Below are positions 1 to 8,169 of a stretch of 64,000 bases of DNA, one piece after another (the first letter of the stretch is position 1; each line of letters starts with the position of its first letter). Source of the stretch: Pullilachnospira sp963929535 (lineage in GTDB: Bacteria; Bacillota; Clostridia; Lachnospirales; Lachnospiraceae); the NCBI GenBank assembly GCA_963929535.1, contig CAWVIZ010000015.1:4557-68556 (forward strand). Direction: 5' to 3'. The notes beneath the pieces were generated by a model, which worked only from the letters and a program-made list of their open reading frames with translations, did not search any database and had not been told where the DNA came from. Both the position numbers and the translations under genes were made by a program.

Positions 1-153
1 CGCCGTATACAGAAATACCTGAGCAATCGCCGCCTGGTTCTGCTTCCTGGCCTGAGCCGCGCCGAATGTATATCTGTTTCTGGCCTGACTTTCCCCGGCA
101 AATGCCCGCATCAGATTATCCTTTGTCTCACTTGATCTGAAATCCACTGCCAT
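1..153 (-). CDS. rubrerythrin, N-terminal part (cut by window edge)
   Basis: The first 51 codons on the minus strand encode a ferritin-like helix whose core LMRAFAGESQARNRY contains the family's conserved metal-ligand Glu (E in AGESQ) and the ARNRY signature. Rubrerythrins are di-iron peroxidases that protect anaerobes from hydrogen peroxide; the C-terminal rubredoxin part would lie outside the window. The start is ATG at 151-153, preceded by AAGGAGATGGAAGG. No N-terminal extension or signal peptide is seen, so it should be cytoplasmic. The call rests on this short N-terminus, which is very characteristic. Confidence 0.85.
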   Translation of the reverse strand, partial: MAVDFRSSETKDNLMRAFAGESQARNRYTFGAAQARKQNQAAIAQVFLYTA

Positions 154-278
154 CCTTCCATCTCCTTCTGCAAGCCCCTCCGCTTCCATGCTCTGCGGCG
201 CGGAGAAAGGCTTTACTCGTTATTTCTCCCATAGTATGAACTTCCGGATGGCAATTTATACATGTCTTCTGAATATTT

Positions 279-878
279 TCAGGATTCTTCCAGATCCACA
301 TCCACCACAGTTTTGGAATACGGAAGATATCGGATCTCGGCAGTCAGCCCCTGATCCTTCTCTTCCCCCTCCTGCTGTGCCGCATCCGTTTCCACCAGAG
401 CCTGTCCCTGATCATATTCCTGCTGTCCGATGGAAAATATTTCTTCCCTGCCCTGGGAATCCTCTCCCCGGATCTGAATAGAAGGGCTGTCTCCCAGGCC
501 GCTGTACAGGAACGATATCTTTTCCAGGCTGACCTGCCGGGGCTGCCCCAGGTAGGAAATGTCCCGCAGGGGAGCGCCCACCTTCACATTCAGCAGGCAG
601 ATCCCTCCCACAGCCATTCCCACCGAAAAGACCGCAAATACCAGCCTGGAAAAAAGCTCTCCTCTTCCCAGTTTTCTTACGGCCGCCAGGATGCAGATCC
701 CCGTCAGGATCATTGCCGCTGATATCATCAGAAAAAACGGGATAGAGATATAATTCCCGCCAACTCTTCTCACCGTACCGCTGCGGCAGATCAGGGAAAA
801 GATCAGCACCGGAACGGCAAATACCACCGCCGACGCCCCCGACCAGACCGCCGCCTTCTGCAGTCTGCTGTACATCAT
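279..878 (-). CDS. three-pass membrane protein of unknown function
   Basis: This is a 199-residue protein with three hydrophobic segments, at roughly residues 8-31, 43-67 and 80-100, followed by a hydrophilic C-terminal domain of about 95 residues rich in Glu and Gln. I do not recognise a family. An in-frame ATG lies 24 codons upstream, but the ATG at 876-878 is preceded by AAGGGGGTCGAA and is the better start, because the upstream extension is basic, Pro/Gly-rich and has no ribosome site. It is a single gene between the rubrerythrin and the ANT(6) gene, all on the minus strand. Confidence 0.6.
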   Translation of the reverse strand: MMYSRLQKAAVWSGASAVVFAVPVLIFSLICRSGTVRRVGGNYISIPFFLMISAAMILTGICILAAVRKLGRGELFSRLVFAVFSVGMAVGGICLLNVKVGAPLRDISYLGQPRQVSLEKISFLYSGLGDSPSIQIRGEDSQGREEIFSIGQQEYDQGQALVETDAAQQEGEEKDQGLTAEIRYLPYSKTVVDVDLEES

Positions 879-1008
879 TTCGACCCCCTTTTGCTTTGAC
901 GGCAGGACTCCCTTTCCCGCGGCAAGCTTTGGCCGGGGTCCCGCCGTCATCTGTAATCTGTATCTTCCATGATATCCCGCTTTCCGCAGACAAACAAGCG
1001 CGCTGACG

Positions 1009-1917
1009 TTAATCCGATGTTAAATTATGGTTACATGCCAGCCACTGCTCCAGCGTATGCTCTTTGGCATCCCCGGGAAGCTGGCGGACATATTCCAGGA
1101 ACAGCCTGCTCATCCGGGCTTCCTCCCTGTTGTATTCATACCCCAGACGGCCTGCCACTTCCAGGGCTGTTTCCTGAAACAGGCTGCACATCCGGAAGGT
1201 CCTCTCCCACACTTCTTCCGGTTCGGCGCAGCCGTAGGTGTCCAGGAAACGCCGGTACATCTCATCTGAGAGATAATTTCTCATATATTTTCCAGACTTT
1301 CCGGCGCTTACGGAAAACTGATTCTCTGCTCCGATCTTCCACAGCAGCATTCTTTTCAGCATCGGTCGGACGGGATCGTCGATCATATCCATCACATAGG
1401 GGATTTCTCCCCGCCACAGGCCCTTGGCCACATTGTTGAGACACCACCAGAACTCATTGCACACATCCAGATATTCCTGTCTGCCAGGCTTTTTTATCCG
1501 GTAGATCTCATCGGAGGACACCTCCTTTCGGGGAAGGATCCCGTCTTTATCCACCAGAGTCCGGTAAAGCTCCAGATTGCTCAGAGCCCGGGCTTTCGTT
1601 CCCACATGCAGGTCCATGCGGATGCCGTCCCGAAACTGGATCAGCCATCCATACCAGCTCTCCGGATCAGCATCCCCATAAAGGACACCTTCCTCCGGAT
1701 ACTGCATATACAGCCGCCGGCCGAATCTGTCGATCCAGCTCTTATCCTCCCGAAAGGGCTTGGTATCCTCCACAATATATTCCACATCATAGTCCTGAAA
1801 AATATCCCCGGGGATCTTCGGGTTGGCTCTGGATCCCTCCAGATACGCCGCCCGGATCCGCTCATCCTCCAGAGCCACCTGAATGATCAGCCCCAGCATT
1901 TCCTGTTCTGTCCTCAT
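1009..1917 (-). CDS. aminoglycoside 6-adenylyltransferase-like protein, ANT(6) family
   Basis: A 302-residue protein of normal family length. The N-terminus carries the nucleotidyltransferase signature: GSR at residues 28-30, then FQDYDVEY with D42 and D44 as predicted metal ligands. The rest matches the ANT(6) streptomycin adenylyltransferase layout (basic RMDLHVG strand, then helical C-terminal domain). Family members transfer AMP from ATP to the 6-hydroxyl of streptomycin, but many chromosomal homologues in Clostridia have no shown resistance role. Its start overlaps the stop of the upstream zinc-finger gene by 4 bp (ATGA), so the two are translationally coupled. No mobile-element sequence adjoins it, which argues for a resident gene. 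Confidence 0.85.
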   Translation of the reverse strand: MRTEQEMLGLIIQVALEDERIRAAYLEGSRANPKIPGDIFQDYDVEYIVEDTKPFREDKSWIDRFGRRLYMQYPEEGVLYGDADPESWYGWLIQFRDGIRMDLHVGTKARALSNLELYRTLVDKDGILPRKEVSSDEIYRIKKPGRQEYLDVCNEFWWCLNNVAKGLWRGEIPYVMDMIDDPVRPMLKRMLLWKIGAENQFSVSAGKSGKYMRNYLSDEMYRRFLDTYGCAEPEEVWERTFRMCSLFQETALEVAGRLGYEYNREEARMSRLFLEYVRQLPGDAKEHTLEQWLACNHNLTSD

Positions 1918-2723
1918 GGCAACTCCTCCCCTGGCTGCGAGGGCCGGCAGCTTTCCTGCTGTTTCTTATCCGCCTCAAACTGATCCGGATATATCTCACT
2001 GCCCGTATATCCACAGACTCCCATTCTGGGCGAATTGCATACCGGAAGCATCCAATCCGCAAAGCTGTCCTCTTCCCATTCCGCTTCTTCCCCGCTGGTT
2101 TCTCCCTTTTCCATCTCCTCCGCACATTCCTCACACCAGAAGGGATTTCCACTGTAATACCCTTCCGGATTAACCCACTTTGCCGGACGCTCACCGCACT
2201 GGGAACAGAGGATACTGGGAGGATTATTTCTGGAAAGGATGGTGATCTTCTCCCGTTCCCATATTCCCTGACCACGGTAATCCTGCACCTTGATCTCCAG
2301 CTCCGTGGTGGAGCCGAAGTCGTATTCATAGGAAAAGATCATCCCTACGGAAAGCACTCTTTTCAGCATGCAGGCCATACTGCGGGCAGGGGGCCCCCAG
2401 AATCTGTCCTCAGAGGGATGGGATTCATATGACACGCCCCCGATAGTAAACGCGCTGAGATGACCGCAGCACTCCACCCAGATATCCCGGATGAACTGAT
2501 CCAGATCCCTCAGAAGAGCATCCTCCCGCATCTCCACGATCAGCCAGTAATCCTTTTGATATTTTCCACTGAGTACCAGCTCATAATATCCGCATTTTCT
2601 CTTTCCCTTTTCTTCCGCCAGCGCCTCCGCCCGCCCCTTGCAGGCGTTCAGATGCCGGAGCATACCGCCCCGCGTATACTCTTTTCCACAATATTTACAG
2701 TATCCTTTTGTCTGTTTTGCCAT
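1914..2723 (-). CDS. pRiA4b ORF-3-like protein with flanking zinc fingers
   Basis: A 269-residue protein. An N-terminal C-x2-C...H-x4-C finger (CKYCGKEYTRGGMLRHLNAC) is followed by a domain resembling the plasmid pRiA4b ORF-3 fold, with the typical stretch FSYEYDFGSTTELEIKV. A second zinc ribbon follows (CSQCG...CEECAEEM), then an acidic tail. The function of pRiA4b ORF-3 domains is not settled; they occur near mobile elements and in regulators. The start is taken at ATG 2721-2723, preceded by GGGAGG; a longer open frame upstream has no ribosome site. It ends in a 4-bp overlap with the ANT(6) gene. Confidence 0.7.
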   Translation of the reverse strand: MAKQTKGYCKYCGKEYTRGGMLRHLNACKGRAEALAEEKGKRKCGYYELVLSGKYQKDYWLIVEMREDALLRDLDQFIRDIWVECCGHLSAFTIGGVSYESHPSEDRFWGPPARSMACMLKRVLSVGMIFSYEYDFGSTTELEIKVQDYRGQGIWEREKITILSRNNPPSILCSQCGERPAKWVNPEGYYSGNPFWCEECAEEMEKGETSGEEAEWEEDSFADWMLPVCNSPRMGVCGYTGSEIYPDQFEADKKQQESCRPSQPGEELP

Positions 2724-2839
2724 CGTTTTTCCTCCCGTTCTTTCCATATTTTTTCCCAACTGATTTTGACAGAAACTGATGGATTCCGCAATAGCCAAAT
2801 CTTCCGCTGCCTTGCAGCGCGGCATGCTTGATTTCCCAC

Positions 2840-3244
2840 TTATAGGTCTGCTAATATATCTTTATATAAGAATACTATCTGCGCCCGAAGTTTTTGAAAT
2901 TCCGGAATATACTCCTCCAGAATCTTCCCCGCCAGTTTCCTGGCGGCCTCTCCGTTATACATATGCGCCATATCATTCCTATCCCTCAGCATAGCCAGCC
3001 AGATATCCTCTGCAAGGAAATCATATATCTGATATGCGGCTTTCAGAATCTCCCTTGGCGATCCTGATCCCGCAGCGCTTTTCCCTTCATAACGAAGAAG
3101 CTCTTTCAGTACCTTCCACCCCAATTCGAACTGCGCAAAAAACTTATCAATGATTCCGCTGATGATAAACTCATTTTCCAGATCCTCTTCATAAGCTCTC
3201 TCCAACACTGCCAGATTAGAAATATAATTCTCAAACTTCTTCAT
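2840..3244 (-). CDS. hepT: HEPN-domain protein, HepT-type toxin / HI0074 family
   Basis: A 134-residue all-helical protein of the HI0074/HepT group (nucleotidyltransferase substrate-binding, HEPN). Residues 89-96 read RNDMAHMY, an exact R-x4-H-x-Y motif: R and H form the RNase site in HEPN toxins, and the Tyr is the residue adenylylated by the partner in the characterised MntA-HepT pair. It follows the MNT gene and overlaps it by 14 bp, so the pair is co-translated. Either it is a type VII toxin, or one of the HI0074/HI0073-like pairs whose role is unclear. The intact motif favours an active HEPN protein. Confidence 0.8.
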   Translation of the reverse strand: MKKFENYISNLAVLERAYEEDLENEFIISGIIDKFFAQFELGWKVLKELLRYEGKSAAGSGSPREILKAAYQIYDFLAEDIWLAMLRDRNDMAHMYNGEAARKLAGKILEEYIPEFQKLRAQIVFLYKDILADL

Positions 3245-3533
3245 AAAGGATAACTCCTTCCTTCCGGATCATCTTAAGAAACTCTCCCGGAGATATATCT
3301 TCCAAATCCACAATATCAAATCGCAGAAGTGTGGATGTAGTTTCATCTGCATCCAGAGCAAAAGCCGTCACGTCTCCGCCTTCCACCGCCAAATCAATAT
3401 CACTCTCTCTTCGGAAATCTCCCCTGGCTCTCGATCCAAATAAAAGAATCCTCTTCACCTGATACTTTTCGGCCAGCTGCCGGATTTCCTCTACCACCTC
3501 AGATTTTATCCCGGTATTCTTCCAGTGTTCCAT
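3231..3533 (-). CDS. mntA: minimal nucleotidyltransferase (MNT), MntA-type antitoxin
   Basis: A 100-residue protein with the minimal nucleotidyltransferase signature G-S-x10-D-x-D at residues 33-47 (GSRARGDFRRESDID). In characterised pairs MntA transfers AMP groups from ATP to a Tyr of HepT and so neutralises it. Start ATG 3531-3533 is preceded by AAGGGG and lies 5 bp after the DUF89 stop, so the pair is probably transcribed from the addB-addA operon as well as any local promoter. Order antitoxin then toxin, with a 14-bp overlap, is typical for this family. Confidence 0.82.
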   Translation of the reverse strand: MEHWKNTGIKSEVVEEIRQLAEKYQVKRILLFGSRARGDFRRESDIDLAVEGGDVTAFALDADETTSTLLRFDIVDLEDISPGEFLKMIRKEGVILYEEV

Positions 3534-3538
3534 ATCTC

Positions 3539-4414
3539 TTACCCCTTCCAGATCCTGCGCTCATTCACAAACATCCCCTGATACCGCCTGGCCTGAAACT
3601 GCCGCATAAACCAGTCGCATTTGCACAGGAACAGATAATAGATGTTCAGCCCGCATCCGTGCAGCGTCTCAAAATTCCCCTGCCCTTTGGCTAGGATCAG
3701 ATCCGCGTCCAGTATCATCCGGCGCACCCGGGGATCCACATCCTCCAGATTGGTTCCCGCCACCCGGTCTCCGTTTCCCATCACCGGGATCACCTGATCC
3801 AGCCCTGTCATCCGGACGTCCTCCATAGTGGCGTCATTGACCACGGGAAATCCCCGCACCACTCCGGTAACGGCAAGATGGGGATACCGTTCCTTCAAAA
3901 GCTTCACTGCCAGCTTGTCCAGCACGATCTCTCCGCAGTTATCCATAAGATAAACGAGACGCTTTCCCTTTTTCAGATCCTCCTGGAACTTCCGGTATTC
4001 CACGGGATCCAGCACATCATTTTCCCGTTCAAACAGCCTGAACATCTCCTGATGATCCACCTGATCCATGGCGGAAAAATCGATAAAGTTTCCCACTCTG
4101 GCAAACAGGAGGGCGGCGGCCAGCGGATCTTCACTCCGCCGGATCCGTCTTTCAAACTCTCCTTCTCTCTCCAGCATCAGCCGGTTATACTCCTCTTTGA
4201 TCCTGCGGTAATCCTCCCTCTCCCCGTAGTATTTCCGGTAGATATCCTCCACTCTGGCCGCCAGCCAGGGGGCATTTGCCTGATCCCCGCTTTCCCCGAT
4301 CATCCGCATCAGTTCCTTCAGATACCGGACCTTCCGTTCTTCATCGGGATCATTTCGCAGCTTCCGTTCCTCTTTATCCAGAATACAGCATACACACGCC
4401 GCGTTCAGTCTCAT
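3539..4414 (-). CDS. DUF89 / ARMT1-like damage-control phosphatase
   Basis: A 291-residue protein of the DUF89 family: N-terminal MRLNAACVCCILD with paired Cys, then the metal-site motifs LMDNCGEIVLD and VVNDAT and the ADLILAKGQGNFETL block. Bacterial DUF89 proteins are metal-dependent phosphatases proposed to remove damaged or side-product phosphometabolites; the substrate cannot be told from sequence. The ATG at 4412-4414 overlaps the addA stop by one base (TGATG); a GTG one codon earlier shares the same AAGGAGG. Coupling to addA suggests shared expression rather than a known functional link. Confidence 0.82.
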   Translation of the reverse strand: MRLNAACVCCILDKEERKLRNDPDEERKVRYLKELMRMIGESGDQANAPWLAARVEDIYRKYYGEREDYRRIKEEYNRLMLEREGEFERRIRRSEDPLAAALLFARVGNFIDFSAMDQVDHQEMFRLFERENDVLDPVEYRKFQEDLKKGKRLVYLMDNCGEIVLDKLAVKLLKERYPHLAVTGVVRGFPVVNDATMEDVRMTGLDQVIPVMGNGDRVAGTNLEDVDPRVRRMILDADLILAKGQGNFETLHGCGLNIYYLFLCKCDWFMRQFQARRYQGMFVNERRIWKG

Positions 4415-7400
4415 CACATTTCCTCCTTCCCCACGGGTACCTGGATAGCCTTCCCTAGCACAAACGAATAGATCAGCGTTTCTTTTACCTTCCTGCCGGT
4501 GATTCTCTCCAGGGCCTCCCCATAATACCGCATCTGCGTCCGGTACCGTTCCAGAAGCGTCTGCTCCTGCCCCTTCCGGACAAAATCCGTCTTATAATCC
4601 ACCAGCACAAGGCCTTCCGTCTCCGGAAAGAAAGCGTCCATCACGCCCTGCACCAGAATCTTCTCGTCCCTGCTCCAATGAGGATTTTTCTCATATGCCG
4701 GGATCTCCATCACAAACTGCTGTTCCCGCCGAAGCTGGCCGTTTTCCTGGGCCCGGCGCATACGCCTTCCCAGAGCAGAGGAAGCCAGCCAGAGGATCTG
4801 TCCCGGACGGATGCATTCCGCCATGGGACGGGTCAGCTTTCCTTCCTTTACCATGGCTTCCAGCTGCTCCTGGATCTCTTCGCTGCTTTCGCACCTGGTA
4901 TAATCCAGTCCTTCCAGAAAACGGTGATATGCCGTACCTCTGTCGCTTCCCTCCAGAGCTTCCCTGGGCTGTTTCAAAAACTCCGGTACCAGGGGCACCG
5001 GCGCCTCCTCCGGAAACAGCTCTTCCCCTCTGAACTCCTCCGCCTCCTGACGCTTCAGCTCAGAAACACTGAGCACCGCTGGAATTTCCTGCAGCGCTTC
5101 CCAGGGATAATGGTAGGAGAAACGTTCTTCGAGATTTTTTCTCATTTCCTCATCAAATATTTGCGCGCCGTCCCAGTCCAGAAGCTGCCGGCGTCTCTCC
5201 TCCCGGTACATCCGCTGTTCCAGCTCCTGTTCCACCTGTCCGGCTCCCCGTAAGGTTTTTATCCGAAACCGGGCGCCGCTTTCCCGGCAGGGATGCGTTC
5301 TGTCCGGCATTCTTTCCGCTTCCCGCCAGATCTCATCAAAGGCCGGATGGCGGCACAGCGCAGGAAGGATCCAGGCCCAGCAGTTCTGGGCGCTCTCCAG
5401 AAGTCCGTAGGGCAGCCGCTCCTGCCGCTGCCGGTACAGGCCGTTCCAGGCAGCCGCCTTCTGGTCCAGTTTTTCCACCGTGCCGGTGAGGATCAGCTTC
5501 TCCTTTGCCCGGGTCAGCGCCACGTACAGCACCCGCAGCTCCTCCCCCAGGCTTTCCAGACGGATCTGTTTCTGGATCACCTGCCGCATCAGCGACGGCG
5601 CTTTGATCCGCAGTCCCGGCTCAATGGCATTGGCTCCCACTCCCAGATCCGGATGGATCACCAGTCCGGCATTGGCATCCGCCATATTGAACCGTTTTCC
5701 CATGCCGGAAACAAACACAATGGGGAATTCCAGCCCCTTGCTCTTGTGGATGCTCATGATCCGCACCGTGTCCTCATTCTCCCCCACAGTGCTCACCTCA
5801 CCGAAATCCACCTGGTATTTCTGCAGATTTTCAATATAGCGGATAAAGTTGAACAATCCTTTATAGCTGGTATCCTCAAACTCCACCGCCTTCTCCGCCA
5901 GCATCTCCAGATTGGCCTTCCTCTGTTCTCCCCCCGGCATGGCCTGGGCGTACAGTCCGTAGCCCGTTTGATCCAGGATCAGTCCGATCAGCCGGTGGAT
6001 GGGAGTATAAGGCACCTGATTCCGGATCTTTTCATAGGTCCGGAAAAATCCGTCCAGCTTCTCCCTCAGCGCCTGATTCTCCCCCGTTTCCGTATAGTGT
6101 CTGGCCGCCCGGTAAATTTTCTCATCAGCAAATTCTCCTTTGATCATGGCCAGCTCTTCAGGGCTGCATCCCACAATGGGGGAACTGAGAACAGCGGTAA
6201 ACGGGATCTCCTGCATGGGATTGTCACAGATATGGAGGTAATTCAGGACAGTCACCACCTCCAGGGCGCTGAAATATCCGGTTCTGGAGGTGGTATGGGC
6301 GGGAATCCCCATATTCATCAGCACTCTGGCGAACACATCCGCCCATCCCGTCACCGTTCTGAGAAGGATCACGCAGTCCCGGTACCTGGCCGGCCGGTAT
6401 TCCCCGGTTTCCTTATCCAGCACAGGGGCCTTTCCCACCAGTTTCAGGATCCTCTCTCCCACCGCCCTGGCTTCCAGTTCCTGGGCGGTCAGCTCCGATG
6501 AGTCGTCTCCGGTCTCCGGGGCGTCCGTCTCCACCAGCAGTACCTCCGTGGCGTCCTCCATGACCTCCTCCCTGCTCTGCCGGCCCTCTTCCCCCTTCTC
6601 CGTACCGGAACCGTCCTCCCCTTTCCTGGGGGGAAACACCGCGCCGGGATACAGCGCCGCCGCGTCATCGTACTCCACATCTCCCAGTTCTTTTCCCATG
6701 ATCTGCCGGAAGATAAAGTTCACCCCCTCCAGCACCTGCGCCCGGCTCCGGAAGTTTTTGTGCAGATCGATCCTCTGGCAGTCTCCATCCTCCTGGGAGT
6801 ATGTCTCATATTTTTCCATAAACAGCTCCGGACGTGCCAGCCGGAACCGGTAGATGCTCTGCTTCACATCCCCCACCATAAAGATATTATGGATCCCATG
6901 GCGCATCCTGGAAACACTGGTCAGAAGAGTCTCCTGCACCAGATTGCTGTCCTGATACTCGTCGATGAGAATCTCCTCAAACCTCCGGGAAAATTCTTCC
7001 GCCGCCGGCGTATATTCCAGTCCTCCGTCCTCTGTGCGCTTCACCAGGATATCCAGGGCAAAATGCTCCATGTCGGAAAAATCCACCAGATTCTTCTGGC
7101 GCTTCTTCCGGGCAAACGCCTCCATAAACTTCCCGGTAAGGTCGATCAGCTCCTCCACCGGTTCCCTGCAGATCCGCAGTTCATCCAGAATCTGTCCGGA
7201 ATCTCCGTAAAAATACCGTTCCTTCAGATCCTTCAGGATGTCCTTCATCCGGTCCCGGTTGGCCTTCACGGTTTCCTTTTTCTGCTGGGACGCCTGCGGA
7301 TCTTTCTTCCGGGAAAGAGGGGCAAATTTCATTTCCGCGAAAGCGGCGCCGCATCCGTCAAAATCCCGCTGCTCCCACAGACTCCACAGATTCTCCCACA

Positions 7401-8169
7401 GCTTCCGGTCCTCCCCTATGGCGTCCTGGTAGGTGCGGGGGCCATCCTCCTCGCCTGCCAGCGCTTCATTTTCCAGGATCACACTCAGGACCTCCCTGAG
7501 AGAATTTCCCGCGTCCTTCCACATACACTCCATCCAGGGACTTTTTTCCAGCTCCTGAAAGGTCTCCGCCTGGTAGGGACGGCGGCACTGTTCAAGCCAT
7601 TCCCCCGGCCAGGGATTGCTCATGGAAAATTCATACAGCTTCAGGATCATATCTCCCAGCCCCTCGTCCGTCTTTCCCGCGGCAAAGCACTCCACAAAAC
7701 GGTGATATTTCTCCTCATTCTCCGCGTAAGCCGCCTCCAGCACCTCCTGGATGACATCGGCCTTCAGCAGCCGCAGCTCCCCCTCATTGGCCGTCCGGAA
7801 TCCCGGGTCCAGGTCAATGGTGTGAAAATAATTGCGGATCACATAGGAGCAGAATCCGTCAATGGTATTGATCTGAGCATTGTGGATCAGGGTCTGCTGC
7901 CGCTGAAGATGCTCATTGTCCGGCTCCTCCTCCAGGCGGCGCTCCACCGCTGCCGAAAGACGCTCCCGCATCTCTCCCGCCGCCGCCCTGGTGAAGGTCA
8001 CGATCAGCAGGCGGTCGATATCCACGGGATTCTCCTTCCGGGTCATCATGGTCAGGATCCTCTCCACCAGCACCGCTGTTTTCCCGGATCCCGCGGCGGC
8101 GCTCACCAGAATATTCCTGCCCCCCAGCCGGATCACCTTCTCCTGTTCCTCAGTCCACTGTACCGCCAT
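4414..8169 (-). CDS. addA: ATP-dependent helicase/nuclease subunit A
   Basis: A 1251-residue UvrD-like helicase with C-terminal nuclease, the expected length for AddA. Walker A AAAGSGKT sits near residues 24-31. Also visible are the Walker B-type DEYQDSN, motif III VGDVKQSIYRFR, motif V SIHKSKGLEFP, motif VI YVALTRAKEKL, and the PD-(D/E)xK nuclease as QGVMDAFF...LVLVDYKTDF. With AddB it processes double-strand ends and loads RecA at Chi. Start ATG 8167-8169 is chosen over an upstream in-frame Met because AAAGGAG precedes it and it follows the usual 20-bp overlap with addB; the protein begins AVQWTEEQ like its homologues. Confidence 0.95.
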   Translation of the reverse strand: MAVQWTEEQEKVIRLGGRNILVSAAAGSGKTAVLVERILTMMTRKENPVDIDRLLIVTFTRAAAGEMRERLSAAVERRLEEEPDNEHLQRQQTLIHNAQINTIDGFCSYVIRNYFHTIDLDPGFRTANEGELRLLKADVIQEVLEAAYAENEEKYHRFVECFAAGKTDEGLGDMILKLYEFSMSNPWPGEWLEQCRRPYQAETFQELEKSPWMECMWKDAGNSLREVLSVILENEALAGEEDGPRTYQDAIGEDRKLWENLWSLWEQRDFDGCGAAFAEMKFAPLSRKKDPQASQQKKETVKANRDRMKDILKDLKERYFYGDSGQILDELRICREPVEELIDLTGKFMEAFARKKRQKNLVDFSDMEHFALDILVKRTEDGGLEYTPAAEEFSRRFEEILIDEYQDSNLVQETLLTSVSRMRHGIHNIFMVGDVKQSIYRFRLARPELFMEKYETYSQEDGDCQRIDLHKNFRSRAQVLEGVNFIFRQIMGKELGDVEYDDAAALYPGAVFPPRKGEDGSGTEKGEEGRQSREEVMEDATEVLLVETDAPETGDDSSELTAQELEARAVGERILKLVGKAPVLDKETGEYRPARYRDCVILLRTVTGWADVFARVLMNMGIPAHTTSRTGYFSALEVVTVLNYLHICDNPMQEIPFTAVLSSPIVGCSPEELAMIKGEFADEKIYRAARHYTETGENQALREKLDGFFRTYEKIRNQVPYTPIHRLIGLILDQTGYGLYAQAMPGGEQRKANLEMLAEKAVEFEDTSYKGLFNFIRYIENLQKYQVDFGEVSTVGENEDTVRIMSIHKSKGLEFPIVFVSGMGKRFNMADANAGLVIHPDLGVGANAIEPGLRIKAPSLMRQVIQKQIRLESLGEELRVLYVALTRAKEKLILTGTVEKLDQKAAAWNGLYRQRQERLPYGLLESAQNCWAWILPALCRHPAFDEIWREAERMPDRTHPCRESGARFRIKTLRGAGQVEQELEQRMYREERRRQLLDWDGAQIFDEEMRKNLEERFSYHYPWEALQEIPAVLSVSELKRQEAEEFRGEELFPEEAPVPLVPEFLKQPREALEGSDRGTAYHRFLEGLDYTRCESSEEIQEQLEAMVKEGKLTRPMAECIRPGQILWLASSALGRRMRRAQENGQLRREQQFVMEIPAYEKNPHWSRDEKILVQGVMDAFFPETEGLVLVDYKTDFVRKGQEQTLLERYRTQMRYYGEALERITGRKVKETLIYSFVLGKAIQVPVGKEEM

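Noticed and set aside
1009..1917. Recently acquired antibiotic-resistance gene
   Set aside because: It is coupled by overlap to a resident gene string with no flanking mobile sequence and similar base composition, so it is more likely a chromosomal family member.
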